From assembly GCA_016286075.1 (NCBI GenBank), contig JAEERZ010000021.1, positions 1-15,940 on the forward strand: a stretch of DNA of 15,940 nucleotides, given 5' to 3'. The notes under the pieces were generated by a model, which saw only the letters and a program-made list of their open reading frames with translations, made no database searches and was not told the DNA's origin. Both the position numbers and the translations under genes were made by a program. The stretch is from Selenomonadaceae bacterium (GTDB lineage Bacteria > Bacillota > Negativicutes > Selenomonadales > Selenomonadaceae). This document shows positions 6,297-13,483 of the stretch, piece by piece (position 1 is the first letter of the stretch; every line of letters starts with the position of its first letter).

Positions 6297-7082
6297 ATGG
6301 ACTACAGCAAAGCAAAACCTGCAGAGGTACGGAAACTGATCCGCGAGGGGAAACTCACCGGGCAGACTTCCGGCATGTGCGACGGGTATGCGCAGGCGAA
6401 TCTCGTGATTTTGCCGAAGGCGCTGGCTTATGACTTCCTGCTTTTCTGCCAGCGAAACCCGAAGCCCTGTCCGCTGCTCGAAGTCAGCGACGTCGGCTTG
6501 CGGCTTTTGCATACGATAGCGGACGGCGCGGACATCGCCACCGACTTGCCGAAGTATCGCCTCTACAAGAAAGGCGAGCTCGTCGGCGAATATACGGACG
6601 TGTCTGAGCTTTGGCAGGACGATTTCGTCAGCTTCCTGATCGGGTGCAGCTTCTCCTTCGAGGGGGATCTGCTGGCGGCGGACGTGCCCGTGCGTCAGAT
6701 CGAGGAAGGGAAGAATGTGCCGATGTACGACACGAACATTCCCTGCGAATCCGCCGGCGTTTTTCACGGCAACATGGTCGTCTCCATGCGTCCGCTGCCT
6801 CATGCGCTGGTGCCGAAGGCGGTATTGATTACCGGTCAGATGCCCCGCGTGCACGGCGCTCCTATCCATATCGGCGCGCCGGAGGCCATCGGCATCAAAG
6901 ACCTTGCGCATCCTGATTACGGCGACGCGGTGACGATTCACGAGGGCGAAGTGCCGGTATTCTGGCCCTGCGGCGTCACGCCGCAAAACGTCGTCATGCA
7001 GTCGAAGCCGGACTTCGTGATTACCCACGCGCCGGGCCACATGTTGATTACCGACGTGAAAAATGTCAATTTGAAATACTGA
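6297..7082 (+). CDS. DUF1445 protein (YcsI-like), homologous to the N-terminal half of D-glutamate cyclase
   Basis: A 261-aa soluble protein of the DUF1445 family (Pfam PF07286; often called 'putative hydro-lyase', B. subtilis YcsI). Typical stretches are SGMCDGYAQANLVILPKALA (25-44), FLLFCQRNPKPCPLLEVSD (47-65), ATDLPKYRLYKKG, FLIGCSFSFEGDLL (113-126), NVPMYDTNIPCE (140-151), MVVSMRPL and HGAPIHIGAPEAIGI. Length equals that of single-domain YcsI proteins. In mammals the same domain is fused to DUF4392 in D-glutamate cyclase, and loss of water from glutamate is formally a hydro-lyase-type step. This makes cyclase activity, possibly with the DUF4392 protein, the best hypothesis. AGGGGGA (6284-6290) precedes the ATG by 6 nt. 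It is followed after 15 nt by pxpA, mirroring the ycsI-ycsF linkage of B. subtilis. Confidence 0.88.
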   Translation: MDYSKAKPAEVRKLIREGKLTGQTSGMCDGYAQANLVILPKALAYDFLLFCQRNPKPCPLLEVSDVGLRLLHTIADGADIATDLPKYRLYKKGELVGEYTDVSELWQDDFVSFLIGCSFSFEGDLLAADVPVRQIEEGKNVPMYDTNIPCESAGVFHGNMVVSMRPLPHALVPKAVLITGQMPRVHGAPIHIGAPEAIGIKDLAHPDYGDAVTIHEGEVPVFWPCGVTPQNVVMQSKPDFVITHAPGHMLITDVKNVNLKY

Positions 7083-7097
7083 GGAGGCGCGAGCAGA

Positions 7098-7868
7098 ATG
7101 ATAAAAGTCGATCTCAACTGCGATATGGGCGAAAGTTTCGGCAATTACACCTGCGGTATGGACGCGGAGGTCGTGCCGCATATTTCTTCGGCTAACGTCG
7201 CCTGCGGCTTCCACGCTTCCGACCCGCTGGTGATGGAAAAGACCGTCGCGCTTTGCAAGGAAAACAACGTGCGTGTCGGCGCGCATCCGGGATTTCCCGA
7301 TCTTGTCGGCTTCGGGCGGCGGCAAATGCAGGTGAGCGCGGACGAGCTTCGCACGATGGTCATTTACCAGGTCGGCGCGCTGAAAACCTTTTGCGACGCG
7401 GCGGGCGTCAAGCTCCAGCACGTGAAACCCCACGGCGCGATGTATAACATGGCGGGGAAGGACGAGCAAATGGCGCGCGCGATTTGCGAGGGAATCCATG
7501 CCGTCGATCCGTCGCTGATCCTGCTCGGCCTGTCAGGCTCGAAGCTCGTCGCGGCAGCGAAAAAGGTAGGTCTGCGCGCGGCAAAGGAAGTCTTCGCCGA
7601 CCGCGCCTACGAGGAGGACGGCTCGCTGGTGGCCCGGAGCAAGCCGGGTGCGATGATCACGGACGAGGATGTGGCCATCGCCCGCGTCGTTTCGATGGTG
7701 AAAAACCACACCGTCAAAACGATTACGGGCAAGGAAATCGAGATTGCTGCGGACAGCATCTGCCTGCACGGCGACTCGCCGAAAGCGGTGCTCTTCGCGG
7801 AAAAAATCAGCGCCGCGCTGAAACAGGCGGGCGTAACGATTGCGCCAATGGCGGAAGTAATTGGCTGA
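7098..7868 (+). CDS. pxpA: 5-oxoprolinase subunit PxpA (LamB/YcsF family)
   Basis: A 256-aa protein of the LamB/YcsF family, third subunit of ATP-dependent 5-oxoprolinase. Hallmarks: VDLNCDMGESFG (4-15), SANVACGFHASDP (31-43), RVGAHPGFPDLVGFGRR (59-75), HVKPHGAMYN (109-118), EVFADRAYEEDGSLVAR and the C-terminal DSICLHGDSP. Length is typical (E. coli PxpA ~244 aa, YcsF ~257 aa). AGGAGG (7082-7087) overlaps the DUF1445 stop and lies 10 nt from the ATG. It is the last gene of the six-gene operon, 43 bp before a strong terminator. The metal- and substrate-binding acidic and histidine residues typical of the family appear intact. Confidence 0.95.
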   Translation: MIKVDLNCDMGESFGNYTCGMDAEVVPHISSANVACGFHASDPLVMEKTVALCKENNVRVGAHPGFPDLVGFGRRQMQVSADELRTMVIYQVGALKTFCDAAGVKLQHVKPHGAMYNMAGKDEQMARAICEGIHAVDPSLILLGLSGSKLVAAAKKVGLRAAKEVFADRAYEEDGSLVARSKPGAMITDEDVAIARVVSMVKNHTVKTITGKEIEIAADSICLHGDSPKAVLFAEKISAALKQAGVTIAPMAEVIG

Positions 7869-7910
7869 TATGAGAGCAAGCCGATAATAAACGAATACTG
7901 TTCCCAAAAT

Positions 7911-7954
7911 AACAGCGAGGGGGCATGGCAGTTTTGCCATGCCCCCTCGCTGTT
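7911..7954. terminator. Strong bidirectional terminator between the convergent pxp and ABC/araD operons
   Basis: Perfect 20-bp stem (7911-7930 against 7935-7954) with a GTTT loop; the core is GCGAGGGGGCATGGCA. Both sides are A/T-rich (CCAAAATAACA on the left, TGTTTATT on the right), so it can end transcripts arriving from either direction. The U tracts are short but the stem is very stable. Confidence 0.88.
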
Positions 7955-7984
7955 TATTGATGCAAACAGAATCCTTCTAAATTT

Positions 7985-8386
7985 TTATACGTCAAACTCC
8001 TCTATCAAATCCATCATGCCCCGAATCTCGGCGTGGCCGTTTTCCAGATAGAAGAGGCCCATTTCCCAGTTGTTCTTGTCATAGATGGCCATGATTTCCG
8101 GCATGATCTCGCGGACTTTCGCGAGCAGGGCGTCGTCTTTCACCACTTTTGCGACGCCGTCATAGCGCATGAAGTCGCGGTCGATGACCGCCAATACCTC
8201 GACTTTGGGATTCTTAGTCAGTTGTTTGTAGACGTTCTTGAAGGTGCCGCAGCAAAAATAGAGTTTGCCGTCCACCAGCATGTGGAACCCGAATGGGCGG
8301 CCTTTGGGCTGGTCGCCGTCGGCGGTCAGGAAATAGAAGACCTTGGCTTTATTCAGGAATTCGTTTACTTTTTCGATGTTCGACAT
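7985..8386 (-). CDS. Pyridoxamine 5'-phosphate oxidase-like (putative flavin-binding) protein
   Basis: A 133-aa single-domain split-barrel protein of the PNPOx-like family. Typical features are the N-terminal helix FLNKAKVFYFLTADGDQPKGRPFGF (10-34), the strand pair LVDGKLYFCCGTFKNVYKQLTKNPKVEV (37-64) and a later YDGVAKVV strand. It lacks the C-terminal extension of true PdxH, so it is better read as a small FMN- or F420-type oxidoreductase or sensor of unknown substrate. GGGAGG lies 8 nt before the ATG. It is the last gene of the - strand operon, 47 bp after araD and directly before the shared terminator. The family is clear; the function is not. Confidence 0.8.
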   Translation of the reverse strand: MSNIEKVNEFLNKAKVFYFLTADGDQPKGRPFGFHMLVDGKLYFCCGTFKNVYKQLTKNPKVEVLAVIDRDFMRYDGVAKVVKDDALLAKVREIMPEIMAIYDKNNWEMGLFYLENGHAEIRGMMDLIEEFDV

Positions 8387-8433
8387 GATGGTTTCCTCCC
8401 TTGCGTTTTGCGTGATACGGATTATTTTAGCTT

Positions 8434-9129
8434 TTACTGCTGCCCGTAGTAGGCGTCCGGGCCGTGTTTCCTTTTATAATGCTTGTCCAAAATGTAGGAG
8501 GGCATAGCGGCTGCAGGATTTAACCGCAGGGTTTTCAGGTTCATCTCGGCCACGACCTCCATCACCACGGCATGGTAAACGGAAGACGCGGCGTCATTCC
8601 CCCAGGCAAACGGGCCGTGGTTCCGCACCAGCACGCCGGGAACCGCCGTCGGGTCCAGTTTCCGCTCTTCAAAGCATTCCACGATGACCTTTCCGGTATT
8701 CAGCTCGTAGGCATTTTCGGTTTCTTCGTTCGTCAGCGCTCTTGTGCAGGGAATCGCGCCGTAAAAATAGTCGGCGTGCGTCGTTCCCAAGGCCGCGATA
8801 TCCATTCCCGCCTGCGCGAAAGCGACCGCGTTGACGGAGTGGGTATGCGTGACGCCGCCAATGGAAGGGAATGCTCTGTAAAGCGCAAGATGCGTCGGCG
8901 TATCCGAGGACGGATTATAGTTTCCTTCGACCTTTTTGCCGGTTTCGAGGTCCACGACCACCATGTCTTCGGGCTTCATGCCGTTGTAGTCCACGCCGGA
9001 GGGTTTGATCACCATGAGATTTTCCTTCCGGTCGATACCGCTGACGTTGCCCCAAGTGTAAATCACGACGCCGCGCTGCACCAATTCAAGGTTTGCAACG
9101 CAAACCTGTTTTTTTAATCCTTCAAGCAT
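8434..9129 (-). CDS. araD: L-ribulose-5-phosphate 4-epimerase
   Basis: A 231-aa zinc-dependent class II aldolase-family enzyme, the same length as E. coli AraD, which converts L-ribulose 5-phosphate to D-xylulose 5-phosphate. Metal ligands are visible as THTHS (His95, His97) and RNHGP (His171); catalytic acids/bases as SSDTPTH (Asp76), THADY (Asp120) and the C-terminal AYYGQQ tyrosine (Tyr228). Retention of Asp76, Asp120 and the tyrosine supports epimerase rather than aldolase activity. The paralogous UlaF/SgbE proteins share the reaction and these residues. No araA, araB or ulaG-type partner is in the window; instead the gene follows the ABC-transporter ATPase after 29 bp in what looks like one operon. 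AGGTGA sits just upstream of the ATG. Confidence 0.9.
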   Translation of the reverse strand: MLEGLKKQVCVANLELVQRGVVIYTWGNVSGIDRKENLMVIKPSGVDYNGMKPEDMVVVDLETGKKVEGNYNPSSDTPTHLALYRAFPSIGGVTHTHSVNAVAFAQAGMDIAALGTTHADYFYGAIPCTRALTNEETENAYELNTGKVIVECFEERKLDPTAVPGVLVRNHGPFAWGNDAASSVYHAVVMEVVAEMNLKTLRLNPAAAMPSYILDKHYKRKHGPDAYYGQQ

Positions 9130-9158
9130 CTGTTCACCTGCTCAAAATGAGATTGGTC

Positions 9159-10220
9159 TTATTCCCCGCTTTCCGTGATGACGTGGGTCCTGTCGGCGCG
9201 GAAATACATCCAGACTTTGCCTTCGAAGATACGGCGGCCGGGGTCGAAGATGTCGGCGAGCCATTCGCGGCCGGTGGCGTCTTTCAGGAAGTAGCGCACC
9301 TTCTCTCCGAGGAACATGCTGTACGATACCTCTACAGGCAGGACGTTTTCCGCTTCCGCCTCGTCCTCGGTATCCGCCAGACGAATGGATTCGGGGCGGA
9401 CGGAAAGGGTGACGCTGCCCGCGGGGCAGACGGCGTCCGCCATCAGCGTAGTGTCGCCGTAAGTGACGATGAGGGCGTCGTTTCCTTCCACCTCCACCAG
9501 ATTCGTGGTGCCGATGAAGTCCGCCACAAAGGGCGTGCGGGGCGCGAAATAGATTTCGTGAGGCGTTCCCTGTTGGTGCAGATGCCCTTTCTGCATGATG
9601 ATGACGGAGTCGGACATGGAGAGGGCTTCCTGTTGGTCGTGGGTGACGTAGATGGTCGTGAGCCCCATATCCCGCTGGATGGCCCTGAGCTCCACCCGCA
9701 CGGACTCGCGAAGCTTCGCGTCCAGATTGGAAAGCGGCTCGTCCAAAAGCAGCACGTCCGGCTTCATGACGAGGGCGCGGGCTACGGCCACGCGCTGCTG
9801 CTGACCGCCGGACATCTGGTTCGGATAGCGGTCGCCCATGCCTTTCAGCTGCATGAGTTTGAGGGCGTCCTCCACCCGCTGTTTTACCTCGGACTCGTCT
9901 AAATGGCGGACATGGAGGCCGTAAGCGACGTTCTCATAGACGGTCATGTGGGGGAAGAGCGCGTATTCCTGAAAGACCATGGCGGTATTGCGCTCGTAAG
10001 GGGGGATATGCTCAATCTGCCGTCCCGCGAGGGTGATGGAGCCGCCGTCCGGCTCATAGAAGCCCGCGATCATGCGAAGGATCGTGGTCTTTCCGCAGCC
10101 CGAGGGGCCCAGCAGCGTGACGAAGTCGCCTTTCTGCACCTTGAAGTTCACGTCGTAAATCACTTGGGTGTTGCCGAAGAACTTATTGATATTTTTCAGT
10201 TCCATTACAATTTCAGACAT
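9159..10220 (-). CDS. ABC transporter ATPase, Fbp/Afu/spermidine-type
   Basis: A 353-aa ATP-binding subunit that powers the adjacent importer at the inner face of the membrane. Motifs: Walker A GPSGCGKT (38-45), Q-loop VFQEYALFP (Gln84), signature MSGGQQQR (136-143), Walker B VLLLDEP (156-162) with Glu161, D-loop SNLD, H-loop THD (His194), then a C-terminal TOBE-like regulatory domain (~235-353). The ATG at 10220 (MSEIVMEL) has AAGGAGG 8 nt upstream; an in-frame start at 10253 would lie 3 nt from the permease stop but lacks a site. The ATPase resembles the FbpC/PotA/PhnT group, whose substrates vary from iron(III) to polyamines, phosphonates and sugar phosphates, so the sequence alone does not name the cargo. 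Confidence 0.93.
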   Translation of the reverse strand: MSEIVMELKNINKFFGNTQVIYDVNFKVQKGDFVTLLGPSGCGKTTILRMIAGFYEPDGGSITLAGRQIEHIPPYERNTAMVFQEYALFPHMTVYENVAYGLHVRHLDESEVKQRVEDALKLMQLKGMGDRYPNQMSGGQQQRVAVARALVMKPDVLLLDEPLSNLDAKLRESVRVELRAIQRDMGLTTIYVTHDQQEALSMSDSVIIMQKGHLHQQGTPHEIYFAPRTPFVADFIGTTNLVEVEGNDALIVTYGDTTLMADAVCPAGSVTLSVRPESIRLADTEDEAEAENVLPVEVSYSMFLGEKVRYFLKDATGREWLADIFDPGRRIFEGKVWMYFRADRTHVITESGE

Positions 10221-10256
10221 CGTGTGTTCCTCCTTAGGGCGTATGATCGACACGCC

Positions 10257-11918
10257 TTACAAATCGAAAATATTGATCTGGTCGCGCAGGATGAGTTTTG
10301 CGAGACCAAAGGTCAGGAAGATCGTGAGCATCATGCCGACAGCGGTGGCGCTGGCGACGGTCAAAAAGCCCTGGTTGGCAAGGCTCATGATATTGATGGA
10401 CGCCAGATTCCACTCGGGCGAGATGAGGAATATAACGGTGCTGAGCGTATTCATCGACCGCATGAAGGAATAGACGAAGCTCACGGAAAGAGAGTTCTTC
10501 AGCATGGGGACGATAATTTTCCAGAAGGTGGTCAGGCTGTCCGCGCCGAGATTCGTGGAGGCCTGTTCCAAAGATTTCTCGATCTGCGAGAGGCCGGAGA
10601 CCGCCTGCCGGTAGCCTACGGGCAGCTGACGCAGCGTCATACCTACGACGACGATGACGAGAGTGCCGGTCATTTCCAGCGGGCCGGAGTTGAAGGCCAT
10701 GATCAGCGCGAGACCGATGAAGGTACCCGGCAGCGACACCGGCAGCATGGCGAGAAAATCCATAGCCGCCCGCCCCGGGAACCGTCGGCGAAGCGTGAGG
10801 AACGCCAGCGCGATGCCGAGGAGCGTGGTGACGACGGCGGTGGTCATAGAGGCCATCCAGCTGTTCTTCAGGGAGGAAGACTGCAAAACGCCCTCGATGA
10901 AGTAATCCATGGTAAAGGTGTAGTCGAAGCCAAAGCTGCGCGTAAACGCGAACAGGCAGACGACGCCGATGATCAACAGGATGGAAAGAGAGATGAAACA
11001 GCAGAACGCAAACAACATCCAGCGCACCGCCGGGCTCACCGTGACCCGGGTAAGACCCGCGACCGGCTTGCCGGTGACGGTGACGTAGGAATTCTTTTCA
11101 AGATAATAACGCTGAATAAAGAAGACGATCAGCGTCGGAATGACGAGGAATACGGAGAGGACGGCGCCCATGGGGAGGTTCCAAACGCCCACCACCTGCG
11201 CGTAAGCCTCCGTCGCCAGCACGTGGTAATTCGCGCCTACCAGCATCGGGTTGCCGAAATCGGCCAGGCTGTTGATGGCGACCAGCAGGAAGGCGCTGGC
11301 CAGACCGGGCGTCGCCAGCCGCAGCGTAACCGTGCGGAAGAGATAGAAGCCCCGGGCTCCTAAATTTTGCGCCGCCAATTCCAAATTCGGGCTGATGGAT
11401 TTCAGGACGCCCGAGATCGTGATATAGGCCAGCGGGAAGAAAGCGATGGTCTGCACCACCCAGAGGCCGAACCATCCGTAAAGGTCGACCTTCAAATCCA
11501 AGAGATTGTATGTGATAAAGCCGCGCCGTCCGAAAAGCATGATAAAGGCAAGGCCCGAAACCACCGTGGGGGCCATGGACGGCAGAAGTGCCACGACCTG
11601 AAAGAAACGCCTCCCCGGCAGGTCGGTGTAATTCATGGCGTAGGCGTATAGAAAGCCCAGGACCATCGCGGAGGCCGTGGACAAGAGGGAAGAGAAGAGC
11701 GTATGGAGGAAGGCCTCCTGAAATTCCTTGCCCGTGACGGCAAGCTGCCAGTCCGCCGCCGACGGCACGAGAATAAGCTTGATAAACGGATAAATGATAA
11801 AGACCGCAAACATCAAAAAGAGCAGTCCTATGGCCAGCAAGAGCTGAGGCTCGCGGCGGAGCGCTCGGATCTCCGACGCCCAACCCGTCTGCTCATGACC
11901 GACAGAAGCTGCCTGCAT
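10257..11918 (-). CDS. ABC transporter permease, fused two-domain FbpB/AfuB type
   Basis: A 553-aa membrane protein with two complete BPD_transp_1 domains, so one chain supplies the whole channel. Each half carries an EAA coupling loop: LELAAQNLGARGFYLFRTVT (~185-205) and LEQASTNLGADSLTTFWKIIVP (~453-474). About twelve membrane helices are apparent, split by a hydrophilic linker near residues 275-300. Length fits the FbpB/AfuB group (~500-560 aa). The start at 11918 is preceded by AGGTGG. It lies 194 bp downstream of the substrate-binding-protein gene, with a repeat hairpin in the gap, and 36 bp upstream of the ATPase. Confidence 0.93.
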   Translation of the reverse strand: MQAASVGHEQTGWASEIRALRREPQLLLAIGLLFLMFAVFIIYPFIKLILVPSAADWQLAVTGKEFQEAFLHTLFSSLLSTASAMVLGFLYAYAMNYTDLPGRRFFQVVALLPSMAPTVVSGLAFIMLFGRRGFITYNLLDLKVDLYGWFGLWVVQTIAFFPLAYITISGVLKSISPNLELAAQNLGARGFYLFRTVTLRLATPGLASAFLLVAINSLADFGNPMLVGANYHVLATEAYAQVVGVWNLPMGAVLSVFLVIPTLIVFFIQRYYLEKNSYVTVTGKPVAGLTRVTVSPAVRWMLFAFCCFISLSILLIIGVVCLFAFTRSFGFDYTFTMDYFIEGVLQSSSLKNSWMASMTTAVVTTLLGIALAFLTLRRRFPGRAAMDFLAMLPVSLPGTFIGLALIMAFNSGPLEMTGTLVIVVVGMTLRQLPVGYRQAVSGLSQIEKSLEQASTNLGADSLTTFWKIIVPMLKNSLSVSFVYSFMRSMNTLSTVIFLISPEWNLASINIMSLANQGFLTVASATAVGMMLTIFLTFGLAKLILRDQINIFDL

Positions 11919-12009
11919 ACTACCACCTCATAACGGAATCACTGAATAAGTCCCGACAGAACCATGACCTGATTTATTCATTGCTTCCTAAGAAATAAGA
12001 GCGAAGGCG

Positions 12010-12068
12010 GAAAGCGGAGAGTTCAGAGATATTTCTCCGTACTCTTCACTCACCACGCTTCACTCTGT
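12010..12068 (+). repeat. Dispersed palindromic intergenic repeat, copy 2
   Basis: GAAAGCGGAGAGTTCAGAG (12010-12028) matches copy 1 (6218-6236) at 16 of 19 positions, and ACTCTTCACTC (12041-12051) matches 6261-6271 exactly. The loop is 12 nt shorter. It forms its own stem CGGAGA (12015-12020) with TCTCCG (12034-12039). It sits in the 194-bp gap between the binding-protein and permease genes, where it could lower read-through to the membrane components. Confidence 0.6.
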
Positions 12069-12112
12069 CTTTCAATCGCGAATCTAAATTGTTTTTTGAA
12101 GATAGGTTCTTC

Positions 12113-13162
12113 TTAGAGCCCTGCGAACTTCGCCGTGAGGGCGTCTTTCTCCTTGCCGGCCTTCTCGAAATTATATTCCTTGTAAAGCGGCAGTTCGTTC
12201 AGCGGCTTGCTGCCCGCCGGAGTGATGGACTTCGGGTTGCAGGCGATGCCGTTCGCCGTCTTGACCATCGCGTCGCCGGCTTCCTTCGACATCATGTAGT
12301 CGATGAAGGCGTTCGCAGCGGCGTCATGCGGCGCGCCCTTCAGCTTTGAAACGCCGCAGAGCGTCCAGCCCGCGTTCGGGAATACCGTGCTGATGATCTT
12401 CTGGCCCTTGTTGCTGACGTTCATCTGATCGGACAGGAAGTTCACCGTGATCAGGAACTCGCCCGCGCCGCACTTCTGCGCCGGCGTGAAGCCGGACGGC
12501 GTAAGCTGCGCCACGTTCGCCTTGATGCCCTTCAGGAGTTCCAGACCTTTTTCCTCTCCCATGCACTGCACTACGGAGGTGAGCAGGGTGCTGCCCGTTC
12601 CGGATTTCGCCGGATCCGGCATGATGATCTCGCCCTTGAAGGCAGGATTCAGGAGATCTTCCAGTTTCGTGGGCATTTCCACTTTGCCCTTGAATTCCTT
12701 ATTGAAACGAGCTTCGTTCACGCCGATGGCCAGCGTCTCCAGATAGGTGCCCTTCCAGAAGCCGTCTTTGTCCACATAGGCGGCAGGCAGATTCTTCTCG
12801 TCCGGCGACGTGTATTTCGTCGTGATGCCTTCGGCTTTCATTTTCTCATGCGCGTCGATGGTGCCGCCCAGCCAAACGTCGGCCTTCGGCGCGTCCTTCT
12901 CTGCGATCAGGCGCGCTACGGCCTCGCCGGTCGGCAGGCGGATGAATTTCACTTCGCAGCCCGTCTTCTCTTTGAAGCCCTTTGCCAGTTCCTTCGTCGT
13001 GTCCTCATGGAAGGAAACGTACAAGACGACTTCTTTGCCTTTCAGGGACTGTTCCGCTTTGGCGTCCTTCGGTTTCTCGCCACCGCCGCCGCCACCGCAG
13101 CCGATCACCGTCAGCATACAGGCGCCGGCCAACAAAGTCGCGGCCATTTTCTTGAAATTCAT
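12113..13162 (-). CDS. ABC transporter substrate-binding lipoprotein (FbpA/AfuA-type)
   Basis: A 349-aa extracytoplasmic binding protein. The N-terminus is a lipoprotein signal: basic MNFKK, a hydrophobic stretch, lipobox VIGC, then a glycine run and a charged linker, so it is lipid-anchored. The mature part, LKGKEVVLYVSFHEDTTKELAKGF through SKLKGAPHDAAANAFIDYMMSKEAGDAM, is a type II periplasmic-binding fold of the SBP_bac_6/FbpA group. The adjacent tyrosine pair that binds iron in FbpA proteins is not seen, which argues against iron(III); sugar phosphate, phosphonate or another anion is possible. I choose ATG 13162: the AAGGGGAG site lies 9 nt before it but abuts the earlier ATG at 13171. 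First gene of the operon. Confidence 0.9.
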   Translation of the reverse strand: MNFKKMAATLLAGACMLTVIGCGGGGGGEKPKDAKAEQSLKGKEVVLYVSFHEDTTKELAKGFKEKTGCEVKFIRLPTGEAVARLIAEKDAPKADVWLGGTIDAHEKMKAEGITTKYTSPDEKNLPAAYVDKDGFWKGTYLETLAIGVNEARFNKEFKGKVEMPTKLEDLLNPAFKGEIIMPDPAKSGTGSTLLTSVVQCMGEEKGLELLKGIKANVAQLTPSGFTPAQKCGAGEFLITVNFLSDQMNVSNKGQKIISTVFPNAGWTLCGVSKLKGAPHDAAANAFIDYMMSKEAGDAMVKTANGIACNPKSITPAGSKPLNELPLYKEYNFEKAGKEKDALTAKFAGL

Positions 13163-13209
13163 TACATCCATCTCCCCTTTCAGATAATTCTTACAATCAA
13201 CCTGCCTTC

Positions 13210-13237
13210 ATTATATCACCTGTCCGTAAGAAAACAA
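13210..13237 (-). promoter_or_regulatory. Extended -10 promoter of the ABC/araD operon
   Basis: Reading the - strand: -35 TTGTTT (13237-13232), 16-bp spacer, -10 TATAAT (13215-13210) preceded by TG one base upstream (TGaTATAAT), an extended -10 element that offsets the weak -35. It lies about 48 bp upstream of the binding-protein start codon. Confidence 0.68.
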
Positions 13238-13396
13238 GGGGGATTTCAGCCCCACGCCGAGGAGGAGATTTCGCGGGTTAGTCGTTGCATCGCTTGGAAA
13301 TTGATATAGATAAAGAGGGTATCATTCGATATTAAATTTATATTCGTGAGACGTATATGATTTACTTCTGTTATGAAGCGATTCTTTTCTTACTCC

Positions 13397-13424
13397 TGTA
13401 TACAATACACTTGCCTTGTATACA
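13397..13424. promoter_or_regulatory. Paired GTATAC palindromes, candidate operator
   Basis: TGTATACAA (13397-13405) and its inverted copy TTGTATACA (13416-13424) are separated by 10 bp, and each half is itself a TGTATACA palindrome. The pair ends 20 bp upstream of the symporter -35. TnGTATACnA-type palindromes resemble sites of FadR/FCD-type GntR regulators; that match is from memory. A related sequence precedes the D-glutamate operon at 2751-2766. Confidence 0.55.
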
Positions 13425-13444
13425 TTATATTTACGGCTTTTGCA

Positions 13445-13479
13445 TTGACAGGCGCGGCTTTGGCTCGTATTATAATACG
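13445..13479 (+). promoter_or_regulatory. Promoter of the AGCS symporter gene, with palindrome over the -10
   Basis: -35 TTGACA (13445-13450, perfect) and -10 TATTAT (13468-13473) with a 17-bp spacer; TATAAT at 13471-13476 would need a 20-bp spacer. The -10 lies within the perfect 14-bp palindrome CGTATTATAATACG (13466-13479), which could be a repressor site. Transcription would start near 13480. Confidence 0.75.
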
Positions 13480-13483
13480 CATG

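Noticed and set aside
9903..11363. Long + strand open frame antisense to the ABC permease and ATPase genes
   Set aside because: Its predicted protein is low-complexity and rich in Arg/His/Asp, the expected shadow of a GC-rich membrane-protein gene; the opposite strand encodes clear transporter motifs.
9159..13162. Iron(III) importer (FbpABC) as a firm assignment
   Set aside because: The binding protein shows no adjacent tyrosine pair of the iron-binding type and no Fur-box-like sequence was noticed near the promoter; only the general Fbp/Afu-type call is supported.
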